Part shown: positions 55,333-63,166 of the stretch, piece by piece | Layout: the number at the start of each line of letters is the position of its first letter | How positions within the stretch are numbered: position 1 is the first letter of the stretch | From: Spirochaetaceae bacterium | Lineage (GTDB): Bacteria; Spirochaetota; Spirochaetia; WTKD01 | Assembly (NCBI GenBank): GCA_011524535.1 | Contig: WTKD01000006.1 | Span: 192,182 to 256,181 of the forward strand | Reading direction: 5' to 3' | DNA length: 64,000 bases | The notes under the pieces: generated by a model | Databases searched by the model: none | What the model was told of the DNA's origin: nothing | Seen by the model: the letters and a program-made list of their open reading frames with translations, nothing else | Position numbers and translations under genes: made by a program

Positions 55333-56508
55333 ATGAACATAGCCTACGTATTTGAATCTTTTCTTCCGAACATAAATGGAGTCATTACAGCAACGCTGGA
55401 TTTAGCAAAACGAATGGTGGAGCGGGGACACAAGGTGATTTTTATCGTTCCTGCTTCAGCACAGACCCCCGATGTGGTCTATGGTATACCAGTTGTTGGG
55501 ATTCCCAGTGTGGAGCTATCGGTGTATCCAGGTCTTCGATTTATTCTTCCGTGGAGTCGTATTCCCGAAGCGGTTATCAAACGAGAAAAAATAGATATTG
55601 TACACATAACAGGACCTTCAACCGTAGCACTCGCAAGTATGCGTGCAGCGAAACGACAAGGGGTACAGGTTGTACACACGTGGCATACAAATTTACTCAG
55701 TCCTGAATACATGTCGCATATTGCAAAAGGAGCGTTTTTTGTATCAATTTTAACCTCTATTGGTCGTAGGATGTTTAAACGATTTTTGACCAATGTTGTA
55801 ATAACAACCCCCGAACGGTTAGTTGGAGTCCAACTCAAACGTTTATATCCTCACATAGACCCTCTTGTCATTGCAAATGGTATAGATCTTTCTCTTGGTA
55901 CAAACGAAAAAGACGTACAGCTGCGTGATGAACTGTTTGGGCCGATACACAAACATACATTCTTGTATGTTGGAAGGATCAGTAGTGAAAAATCCATAGG
56001 AGTTGTGGTTGAAGCCTTAAAGCACCTGTCGAAGCGGAACGTGGATTTTCAATTTATAGCTATTGGTGATGGGCCTGATTACGATGCGATGCAACGATTG
56101 GTGAGTCATTACCATCTTACAGCTTGTGCACGATTTGTTGGTCGTATTCCGCATGAAACAATAATGAAATCGGGTATATACGAATCATGTTTTGCATTTG
56201 TGAGTGCCTCCACCTCCGAAGTACAAGGAGTGACATATATTGAATCACTGACCACTGAGACTCCGTTAATTATTGTCGACGATATTTTGACTCACGCTAT
56301 GGTTGATGATGCGGCGTTGTACTGCAAACCAGGAGATAGCAAGGATTTTGCGAAAGCTATGTTGCGCTTGATTGAGGAAAAAGCAGTATACGAATCTCTC
56401 AAAAAAGCTTGTGGCCGTGTACGTATGAAATTTGATGGTGAACAAAGTGCAGACAAGTTTGATGTGCTATACGAGCAAATTTTGCAAGGCACACAAGTTT
56501 CATCGTAA
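55333..56508 (+). CDS. GT4-family glycosyltransferase
   Basis: 391 residues. MNIAYVFESFLPNINGVITA is the GT4 N-terminal fold with Gly-rich acceptor loop; the C-terminal half has FLYVGRISSEKSIGVVVEAL and EVQGVTYIE with the E-x7-E donor site. Close to glycosyl-diacylglycerol synthases of the MgtA type by recall, so a glycolipid product is plausible. It starts 37 bases after valS without a Shine-Dalgarno. Not certain which sugar is used. Confidence 0.85.
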   Translation: MNIAYVFESFLPNINGVITATLDLAKRMVERGHKVIFIVPASAQTPDVVYGIPVVGIPSVELSVYPGLRFILPWSRIPEAVIKREKIDIVHITGPSTVALASMRAAKRQGVQVVHTWHTNLLSPEYMSHIAKGAFFVSILTSIGRRMFKRFLTNVVITTPERLVGVQLKRLYPHIDPLVIANGIDLSLGTNEKDVQLRDELFGPIHKHTFLYVGRISSEKSIGVVVEALKHLSKRNVDFQFIAIGDGPDYDAMQRLVSHYHLTACARFVGRIPHETIMKSGIYESCFAFVSASTSEVQGVTYIESLTTETPLIIVDDILTHAMVDDAALYCKPGDSKDFAKAMLRLIEEKAVYESLKKACGRVRMKFDGEQSADKFDVLYEQILQGTQVSS

Positions 56509-56642
56509 CCATTGCCCGATCAGCCACTACGGCCAGCATGTCCGAATACATGCGAACGATTCGACGGGGAAACGGCAGCTAATGATTTCGAAGGACCGTA
56601 CAAATATATCGTGAATTTTTTGAAAGAGAACAGGGAGAATAA

Positions 56643-56716
56643 CGGGAGTGACGGGACTTGAACCCGCGATCTCCGGCTTGACAGGCCGGCGCGATAACCA
56701 GCTTCGCTACACCCCC
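56643..56716 (-). tRNA. tRNA-Asp (anticodon GTC)
   Basis: 74 bases fold as a tRNA: acceptor GGGGGTG with CACTCCC, D stem GCGA/TCGC, anticodon stem CCGGC/GCCGG around CTGTCAA, five-base variable region, T stem GCGGG/CCCGT with TTCAAGT loop and discriminator G. The anticodon GTC reads Asp. CCA is not encoded. Confidence 0.97.
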
Positions 56717-56724
56717 ATAGAACA

Positions 56725-56753
56725 ACGCTACACAATGCAGAATACAATGTCAA
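56725..56753 (-). promoter_or_regulatory. tRNA-Asp promoter
   Basis: TTGACA (56753-56748) with 17 bases to TAGCGT (56730-56725), eight bases before the tRNA 5' end on the minus strand. The -35 is a full consensus and the -10 weak. Confidence 0.6.
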
Positions 56754-56820
56754 TCTCTTTTATTGAGAAGTATCACATGCATTGCATCACTATTCTATTG
56801 TAGAACCATAGGCCAGTTGT

Positions 56821-56829
56821 TGCTATAGT
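56821..56829 (+). promoter_or_regulatory. extended -10 of hydrolase gene, leaderless arrangement
   Basis: TGC-TATAGT (56821-56829) is an extended -10, five bases before ATG 56835. No good -35 and no Shine-Dalgarno. Confidence 0.5.
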
Positions 56830-56834
56830 GTAGC

Positions 56835-57629
56835 ATGCTGAGCCTACACTGTATCGAAATTCCTTCATCTCGCCTGGACGCTCCTTGTTTGTTAATTTTG
56901 CATGGTCTATTGGGAGAAGGAGGAAACTGGAAGGGAATTGCAGGAAGAATGTCGGATCAGTATCATCGCGTGCTTGTTGATCTTGTAAACCACGGCAATT
57001 CTTTTCATATTGAAGAACGTATGTCCTATGGCTTGATGGCAGAACAGGTCTATGCCCTCATACAAGAACATCCACTTATGCAAAACTCGGTTGTGTTGCT
57101 AGGACATTCAATGGGAGGAAAGGTGGGGATGAGGCTTGCTCTTGAGCATCCGGATGTAGTTAGAGCCTTGATAGTGCTGGATATCTATCCGCAAACATAT
57201 CCAAAAATGCACAGCTCGATCCTCGAAGGAATGCTGAAGATAGCAAAGCTTGGTGTGGCAACACGAAAGGAAGCCGAAGAAATTTTTACAGATTATGAGC
57301 CAGAGCGGCAGGTGCGAGCCTTCATACTCAAAAATTTGATCAAAGATGCGGATGGATCGATGAAATGGAAATGCAATGTGGAATCCATTGTACGCTCTTA
57401 TCCGAACATCTGTTCTTGGGAACCCGTCACGGGTGTCTACGAAGGCCCCTGCACCGCGATCTATGGTACAAGGTCTGAATACCGTCAGGAAGAGGGACTG
57501 AAATGTTTTTTTTCTCATTTTCCAAACGCTGAAGAACGTCCTATTGAACAAGCTGGGCATTGGGTTCACGCCGATCAACCAACTGCTTTTCTTCAGTCCA
57601 TAAACCTACTTCTAGCAAACCTGCTCTAG
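56835..57629 (+). CDS. alpha/beta hydrolase (YbfF-like esterase family)
   Basis: 264 residues. LLILHGLLGEGGNWKGIAG is the oxyanion loop, the nucleophile elbow is LLGHSMGGKVGM with Ser near 92, and the His is in QAGHWVHADQP near the end. The DIYPQTYPK and acid residue regions fit esterases of the YbfF type. The natural substrate is not known. No Shine-Dalgarno; extended -10 five bases before the ATG. Confidence 0.88.
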   Translation: MLSLHCIEIPSSRLDAPCLLILHGLLGEGGNWKGIAGRMSDQYHRVLVDLVNHGNSFHIEERMSYGLMAEQVYALIQEHPLMQNSVVLLGHSMGGKVGMRLALEHPDVVRALIVLDIYPQTYPKMHSSILEGMLKIAKLGVATRKEAEEIFTDYEPERQVRAFILKNLIKDADGSMKWKCNVESIVRSYPNICSWEPVTGVYEGPCTAIYGTRSEYRQEEGLKCFFSHFPNAEERPIEQAGHWVHADQPTAFLQSINLLLANLL

Positions 57630-57683
57630 ATAATCGAGGAGGGAACCATTGAGACGGGCTGTATGTTCAAGCTCCCCGATTAT
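57630..57683. terminator. long stem-loop after hydrolase gene
   Basis: ATAATCGAGGAG (57630-57641) pairs with CTCCCCGATTAT (57672-57683) over 12 bases with one mismatch, loop 30. It starts at the base after the stop and lies upstream of the thrS promoter. No U tract. Terminator or mRNA-end structure candidate. Confidence 0.4.
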
Positions 57684-57748
57684 TTGGATAGCCATTCGAT
57701 GCGATTAGTATATTCTTCGGCTGAGCGGGGAGATGATCGCAGTATTTC

Positions 57749-57777
57749 TAGACAAAATGATAGGATTTGCCTAGTGT
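57749..57777 (+). promoter_or_regulatory. thrS promoter, leaderless arrangement
   Basis: TAGACA (57749-57754), 17 bases, TAGTGT (57772-57777), then five bases to ATG 57783. No Shine-Dalgarno. No T-box or tRNA-like leader can fit in the transcript. Confidence 0.55.
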
Positions 57778-57782
57778 AATAT

Positions 57783-59522
57783 ATGGCGCAACAGATCGAT
57801 CAACTCTATAAGATTAGACATTCTTTGGCTCATGTCATGGCCGAAGTTGTTCTGGACATGTTTCCCGATGCAAAAACAGCAATAGGTCCCCCCATCGAAA
57901 CGGGATTTTACTACGATTTTGACCTTCCTCGACCACTGACCACAGAAGATCTCGAGAAAATCGAAACATCCATGAAGACCGCTTTGCGCAAGAATCATAC
58001 ATTTGAATACGAAGAAATCAGCCGCGAAGCTGCTGAAAAAATTTTTGACAATCAACCGTACAAACTTGAATTGATACGAAATCTCCCGGATGATGCAGTT
58101 ATCTCAATCTACACGGTGGGGACATTCACGGATTTGTGCAAAGGCCCCCATGTTAAAGAAACAAAAGAAATAGATTTTCGGGGTTTTAAATTGACATCCG
58201 TTGCGGGCGCTTATTGGAGAGGCGATGAACGCCGGCCTATGCTCCAGCGAATTTATGCTACCGCTTGGGCAACAAAAAAGGAACTCATGGTGCATCTTGA
58301 TCGCATCGCTGAGGCAGAAAAGAGAGACCATCGAACATTGGGACGACAATTGGATCTATTTTCACTCCATGAAGAAGCCGGCCCGGGATTGATATACTGG
58401 CATCCAAAGGGGGCACGTATACGGTCGATCATTGAGGAGTATTGGAAAGCAAAACATTATCAACATGGGTATGATCTTGTGTATAGTCCTCATATTGGGA
58501 AATCCTGGCTTTGGGAAACTTCTGGGCATCTTGATTTTTACAAAGAGGGCATGTTTTCTCCGATGGAGATGGATAAATCTGATTACTATGCAAAACCGAT
58601 GAATTGTCCGTTTCACATCATGATGTACAAAACAAAGAAATATTCATATCAAGAATTGCCTCTTAGATGGGCAGAGCTTGGAACCGTGTATCGATACGAA
58701 CCATCTGGGGTTTTGCACGGATTGCTCCGTGTGCGAGGGTTCACACAAGATGATGCTCATATTTTTTGCACCCCCGAACAAATAGACAAAGAGATAGAAC
58801 GGGTTCTTTCATTTTCGCTGATGATGTGGAAAGATTTTGGTTTTACCGACATCCATGCCTTTCTTGCCACGAGGCCTGAAAAAAGTGTTGGTGACAATCC
58901 TTCATGGGATAAAGCGACCGATGCTTTGCAAAAGGCTCTTAACAACACCGATATTCCTGTTTCTGTTGACGATCAAGGCGGGGCTTTTTATGGACCAAAA
59001 ATTGATTTAAAGATAAAGGATGCACTTGGAAGAGAGTGGCAAATGACAACCATTCAGTTCGATTTTAACCTGCCGGAGCGATTCAATATGAAATATGTAG
59101 ATTCTGACGGAAAAGAAAAAATGCCCTATATGGTTCATAGGACGCTTCTTGGTTCTATGGAGCGTTTATTTGGAGTTTTGGTCGAACAATATGCCGGAGC
59201 CTTCCCTATGTGGCTTGCTCCGATTCAAATAGTTGTTGTGCCGGTTGCCGCTGTGATCAATGAGTACGCGATGGAAGTTATGGAATATCTACAATCAAAA
59301 AATCTTCGTGTGATTGCAAACCTCACAAATGACCGGATGAACGCAAAAATACGCAAGGCTCGCCTTGAAAAAATTCCTTATATCATCATATTAGGAGAGA
59401 TAGAACAACAAGGTAAAACGATTTCCTATAAACGGCGTGGTGACATACAAGAGAATACCATACCCATCGATACGTTTATCAGTAAGATAGAAAAAGAAAT
59501 AGAGGAAAAGATTTCATCATGA
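57783..59522 (+). CDS. thrS: threonyl-tRNA synthetase without TGS domain
   Basis: 579 residues. It opens directly with the editing domain (RHSLAHVMAEVV, with DLCKGPHV as zinc-site partner), so the 60-residue TGS domain of the E. coli enzyme is absent. Then come the class II motifs: motif 2 VYRYEPSGVLHGL plus RGFTQDDAHIF, the zinc Cys in MNCPFHI, and motif 3 HRTLLGSMERLFGVL. The anticodon domain ends it. It charges tRNA-Thr. Lack of TGS is known in other spirochaetal enzymes by recall. Followed by an overlapping carboxypeptidase gene (ATGA). Confidence 0.97.
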   Translation: MAQQIDQLYKIRHSLAHVMAEVVLDMFPDAKTAIGPPIETGFYYDFDLPRPLTTEDLEKIETSMKTALRKNHTFEYEEISREAAEKIFDNQPYKLELIRNLPDDAVISIYTVGTFTDLCKGPHVKETKEIDFRGFKLTSVAGAYWRGDERRPMLQRIYATAWATKKELMVHLDRIAEAEKRDHRTLGRQLDLFSLHEEAGPGLIYWHPKGARIRSIIEEYWKAKHYQHGYDLVYSPHIGKSWLWETSGHLDFYKEGMFSPMEMDKSDYYAKPMNCPFHIMMYKTKKYSYQELPLRWAELGTVYRYEPSGVLHGLLRVRGFTQDDAHIFCTPEQIDKEIERVLSFSLMMWKDFGFTDIHAFLATRPEKSVGDNPSWDKATDALQKALNNTDIPVSVDDQGGAFYGPKIDLKIKDALGREWQMTTIQFDFNLPERFNMKYVDSDGKEKMPYMVHRTLLGSMERLFGVLVEQYAGAFPMWLAPIQIVVVPVAAVINEYAMEVMEYLQSKNLRVIANLTNDRMNAKIRKARLEKIPYIIILGEIEQQGKTISYKRRGDIQENTIPIDTFISKIEKEIEEKISS

Positions 59523-61021
59523 ACAAGCAATTATACGAGCACAGCAAGAGGATCAAGCAATATATAGGGGTTTTAGCAACCCTACAATGGGATGAAGAAG
59601 TCTGTCTTCCCGAAAAAGGTCTGGACGAACGAGCTCAGCAGACGGCTCTCATAGCAACCTTGTTGCATGAAGAATGTATTGGCTCCAAAAGTGAGGACAT
59701 TTTTGCAGAATTTGAATCGACTGAAGAAAATCCAATTGGAAACGCCGAACCTCATAGCGATGATGCGGCCTTGTTGAGGGCCTTGTATCGGGATTACACA
59801 CAAGAAAAAAGAATACCGCATGCATTTGTAAAAAAGGAAACATTGGAAATCGCGAAGTCGTTTCGACTATGGCGTAAGGCTCGCGTCGCTGGAGATGGGG
59901 GCATCTTTTTGCCCCAACTGGAACGAATTGTTGAATTGATGAGGGAGAAGGCGGAGTATTTGGGATACAAAGAGGATCCTTATGATGCATTGCTCGATCT
60001 GTATGCTCCTGGAATGAAAAGCAGAGAGGTGGATGTTTTATTTGAAGAGCTTATTCCGACCCTTAAGACCATACGAAATGCTTGTCTTGCAGCAGAACAA
60101 CCCCCTTTTCCTCATGAAGAATATCGTATTTCGGATGATATGCAAATGAAAATAGGAAACACTATCTTAGATATTTTAGGATATCCACGCGATAGGGGTC
60201 GACTAGATATATCGGCCCACCCGTTTAGCACAACGCTGGGAAGTAACGACGTCCGTGTTACCACGCGCTATGATTCGTTTGTAAATTCTCTTCTAAGCTG
60301 TGCGCATGAGTTTGGACACGCATTATACGAATTACAGATCGATAAAAAATGGCACGAAACAACCTTATCCGACGGAACTTCTTTATCGATTCACGAATCC
60401 CAATCTCGAACATGGGAAAACCTGATATGTAGGAGCCATGCATTTTGGCGCTATTGGTACCCTCAATTTCTTAAGTTGGTGCCAACGTATAAAGACGTTC
60501 CACTAGACGTATTTTGGAAACGATTGAACCGGGTTGGAAACGATTATGTTAGAATAGAATCCGATGAAGTGAGCTATAATCTGCACATCGTTCTTCGATA
60601 TAGGCTGGAACGGGCAATGATTGCAGGAAATCTTGCGGTGAAAGATGTCCCAGATGCTTGGAAAGATACCGCCTTTGATTTACTTGGACACCGACCACCC
60701 AATGACACCAAGGGTTTTTTGCAGGATATACATTGGTCACACGGTTCTTTCGGATACTTTTCAACATATGCACTGGGAAATCTCATTGCGGCACAATTTT
60801 TTGGAGTTATGAAGCGGGATATTCCTGGATATGAGAAACAGATAGAGAACGGAGACTTTGCAACTATTCGATCCTGGCAGAAGGAAAAAATACATACCCA
60901 TGGGCGCGCTTTGACAACCGAGGAATTACTAGAGACTGTGGTCGGGAGTGGCATCCAAACCACCGCTTTTATCGCATATGTAAAAGAAAAATATTCAGCT
61001 ATATACGGTATTGATATATAA
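59519..61021 (+). CDS. carboxypeptidase Taq (M32 metallopeptidase)
   Basis: 500 residues, normal for M32. The zinc site HEFGH is near 262-266 (CAHEFGHALYE), with the Glu in IHESQSRTWENL and the TTRYDSFVNSL and GRPPNDTKGF-like C-terminal region (HRPPNDTKGFLQDIHWSHGS). It removes C-terminal residues from peptides, except before Pro. The ATG overlaps the thrS stop with GAGGAAAAG before it. Confidence 0.95.
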   Translation: MNKQLYEHSKRIKQYIGVLATLQWDEEVCLPEKGLDERAQQTALIATLLHEECIGSKSEDIFAEFESTEENPIGNAEPHSDDAALLRALYRDYTQEKRIPHAFVKKETLEIAKSFRLWRKARVAGDGGIFLPQLERIVELMREKAEYLGYKEDPYDALLDLYAPGMKSREVDVLFEELIPTLKTIRNACLAAEQPPFPHEEYRISDDMQMKIGNTILDILGYPRDRGRLDISAHPFSTTLGSNDVRVTTRYDSFVNSLLSCAHEFGHALYELQIDKKWHETTLSDGTSLSIHESQSRTWENLICRSHAFWRYWYPQFLKLVPTYKDVPLDVFWKRLNRVGNDYVRIESDEVSYNLHIVLRYRLERAMIAGNLAVKDVPDAWKDTAFDLLGHRPPNDTKGFLQDIHWSHGSFGYFSTYALGNLIAAQFFGVMKRDIPGYEKQIENGDFATIRSWQKEKIHTHGRALTTEELLETVVGSGIQTTAFIAYVKEKYSAIYGIDI

Positions 61022-61113
61022 TCTATTGTCCAGCTGTGATCAAGTAAAAGTCATTCTCTTATAGGCGGTTGAAATAGTTTTGTGCCCTGCCGCTGAGAAA
61101 ATGAGCAGAGGGT

Positions 61114-61917
61114 CTATCGAAGATCCATTTTTGCGGGTGAAGAATGTGCACGCAAATCGTGAAATAACAAGAAGATTCTTTCAATGAAAGATGAGATGAT
61201 CAAAGCTGCGATTAAAAGTTCGCTCCATCCAATTACCGCAGAAAAACTTTCGTACGTCCTGGGTAAAAATTGCAATAGGCGACTCCACAAAAAGATCATC
61301 AAGCAAAACATGGTTGTTTTCCCCAATTTTGTGGCTCCGGTTGCATAGATTTTTTTCTTGATACGTAAGAAAACAGATACCAAGGCCTGAAAGAAATAGC
61401 GAATGGCAATCAATGTTATGAAATAGGTTGGTAATAATTTTAAATACCAATAGGTTGAAGTCAGTGATATAAGAAACAAATAATCGGCCATGCTATCTAG
61501 GCGACTACCGAGCAGGCTTGTTTGGTGAAAGGTACGCGAAATTATGCCATCCAAAAAATCGGTAAGCACGCTCGCCAATGTAAAGAGAATTAGTAGGGCG
61601 ACAAATTGTTGTTGGTTTACAACTATAATACACAGATAGCATAGAGTTGGCGTACTACTGATGCGATATATCGTCAGTTGATTGGCAAGACGTAGTCGAT
61701 GAAACAGAATATTCTTGTTTGAAGATAAAATATCTTTTCTGTTCCGTAAAAGATATATGTAGAGGCTGATATGAAACAGGAGGGACATCCCTAGGGCACC
61801 CCAGAGCTCTTCTGTATTTGAATTACGCCCAACATACCAGATAATCGATATCTGAAAAAGAAAAAATAAACAACAGGTGCAAAAAATGGAGATGGTTAAA
61901 CGTTTAAATGTACCCAC
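61114..61917 (-). CDS. CDP-alcohol phosphatidyltransferase family membrane protein
   Basis: 267 residues with six or seven membrane helices. The family motif D-x2-D-G-x2-x-R-x8-G-x3-D-x3-D is seen as DFLDGIISR, then GSRLDSMAD, near 117-143 (Ser in place of Ala before Arg). It should join a CDP-linked lipid to an alcohol, as in phosphatidylglycerol-phosphate or phosphatidylserine synthesis; the alcohol is not readable. GTG start is forced by an upstream in-frame stop. Confidence 0.85.
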   Translation of the reverse strand: MGTFKRLTISIFCTCCLFFLFQISIIWYVGRNSNTEELWGALGMSLLFHISLYIYLLRNRKDILSSNKNILFHRLRLANQLTIYRISSTPTLCYLCIIVVNQQQFVALLILFTLASVLTDFLDGIISRTFHQTSLLGSRLDSMADYLFLISLTSTYWYLKLLPTYFITLIAIRYFFQALVSVFLRIKKKIYATGATKLGKTTMFCLMIFLWSRLLQFLPRTYESFSAVIGWSELLIAALIISSFIERIFLLFHDLRAHSSPAKMDLR

Positions 61918-62031
61918 AATGCTCTATCACCAATTAGTACAGTCACTCGAACAGCTCAAGTAATCTAGATAAAATAATAGTTTATATTTACCAATTTTAA
62001 TACGGTGATAGACTAAGGATCAAGAGTGGGT
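61918..62031. other. intergenic region with inverted repeat
   Basis: CTATCACC (61924-61931) and GGTGATAG (62004-62011) form an eight-base inverted repeat, each arm extended by similar A/T bases (CCAATTAGTAC and TTTTAATAC). The arms are 72 bases apart. The distal arm is next to the phosphatidyltransferase start. Possibly a regulator site; nothing else seen. Confidence 0.3.
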
Positions 62032-62499
62032 TTAATGGCATCCACAAGAAGAAGAGCATCCGCACCCCTGATATTCATCGGGTTCCGTGTCGCTGACCTT
62101 GGTTACGCGTATCGCAAAATGTAAATCAATGCCTGCAAGGGGGTGATTACCGTCTAAGAAGACTTGTGAATCATCATAGTTTGTTATTGTCAGAATTTTG
62201 TGGTTTACGGCAACCCGGTTTCCCATTTCGATGGCTGTTTCTTCTGGGAAATAGGTTCGAGGAACCGAAACGGAAAGACTTTCATCTCGTATGCCATAGG
62301 CTTTTACCGCAGGAATGACAAAATGTGTATCTTGGCCTGGTTCCAACCCGGTTACAAATTCATCTAGACCGGGAATCGCATCCCCCGAGCCGATTTTGAA
62401 TGTATATAATCCACTATGTGCAGATGATCCGAGCAACTCACCATTGGGGTCGGTGAAAGTGTATTCTAGTTGTATATATGATCCTTTTGTTGCAAGCAT
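62032..62499 (-). CDS. slyD: SlyD-type FKBP peptidyl-prolyl isomerase
   Basis: 155 residues. FKBP fold with the insert-in-flap layout (LGSSAHSGLYTFKIGSGDAI, FVTGLEPGQDTHFVI) and a Cys/His-rich metal tail ending CGCSSSCGCH. It speeds prolyl isomerisation, acts as a chaperone, and can supply nickel. AGGAG lies nine bases before ATG 62499. It follows the reductase gene by 12 bases and may be co-transcribed. Confidence 0.92.
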   Translation of the reverse strand: MLATKGSYIQLEYTFTDPNGELLGSSAHSGLYTFKIGSGDAIPGLDEFVTGLEPGQDTHFVIPAVKAYGIRDESLSVSVPRTYFPEETAIEMGNRVAVNHKILTITNYDDSQVFLDGNHPLAGIDLHFAIRVTKVSDTEPDEYQGCGCSSSCGCH

Positions 62500-62511
62500 T
62501 GCTTACATCTC

Positions 62512-63087
62512 CTATGTTCTAGCATTCTTTAATGCAGTGGTGTACCACTCGAGTTCATCAAGAAAATTTTTGGCAAATCCATGCATTTCTTCTTTTTGAG
62601 GAATGCCTTCTTCATTTAATAGTTCGTGTACAGAGGGAATGGGCATGGAGGCTGGTACAGAAACCGCTCCGATACCGGCGATGAGTGAATATAATTGTAC
62701 CGATGCACGAACCCCTGCAAACGGGCTAATCGAGTACGTTACTATACCTATTGGTTTACGTGCAAATTCGGGTTTAAAATGGTCAACGATGTTTGCAAGA
62801 ATTGGGGAAAGGCTGAAATTGTATTCAGGAGAACAGAATATAAATGCATCGGATGAAGAAAAAGAATCTGATAAGTCTTTTAGTACTTGTGGGGCATCGA
62901 GACCCTGTGTTTCATAGTCCATGTATCTGAGAGTTAGCAAATTTGGAGACGTTGTTGCTGGATCAACGATATTTACCTTCCATCCCCGTGAAGATGTCTC
63001 TTTTGTTAAGAATTTTACAACTCGTTCACTTTGTCGCCCGGGGCGAATTGAACCGCTAACTACGGTAATGTTTAATTTTTGAGACAT
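62512..63087 (-). CDS. NADPH-dependent FMN reductase family protein
   Basis: 191 residues, flavodoxin-like. The flavin phosphate loop is VSGSIRPGRQSERVV and FCSPEYNFSLSPILANIVD holds the ring-binding Pro-Glu-Tyr. This family reduces FMN, quinones or azo dyes with NADPH; the substrate is not known. First gene of the slyD unit, with a consensus -35 and leaderless spacing. Confidence 0.88.
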   Translation of the reverse strand: MSQKLNITVVSGSIRPGRQSERVVKFLTKETSSRGWKVNIVDPATTSPNLLTLRYMDYETQGLDAPQVLKDLSDSFSSSDAFIFCSPEYNFSLSPILANIVDHFKPEFARKPIGIVTYSISPFAGVRASVQLYSLIAGIGAVSVPASMPIPSVHELLNEEGIPQKEEMHGFAKNFLDELEWYTTALKNART

Positions 63088-63092
63088 AAAAA

Positions 63093-63121
63093 ATCCTACG
63101 AGGCTCCTGTAATTTTGTCAA
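63093..63121 (-). promoter_or_regulatory. FMN reductase promoter, leaderless arrangement
   Basis: On the minus strand TTGACA (63121-63116, full consensus), 17 bases, TAGGAT (63098-63093), then five bases to ATG 63087. AGGA inside the -10 is the only Shine-Dalgarno-like sequence and would not be transcribed. Confidence 0.65.
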
Positions 63122-63166
63122 GGTTACTTGTCTTAGAAGGAATGAGGGAATAAGATTGTTGTGACA

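Noticed and set aside
57630..57782. T-box riboswitch before thrS
   Set aside because: No T-box bulge sequence or terminator/antiterminator pair; the promoter lies five bases from ATG, leaving no leader.
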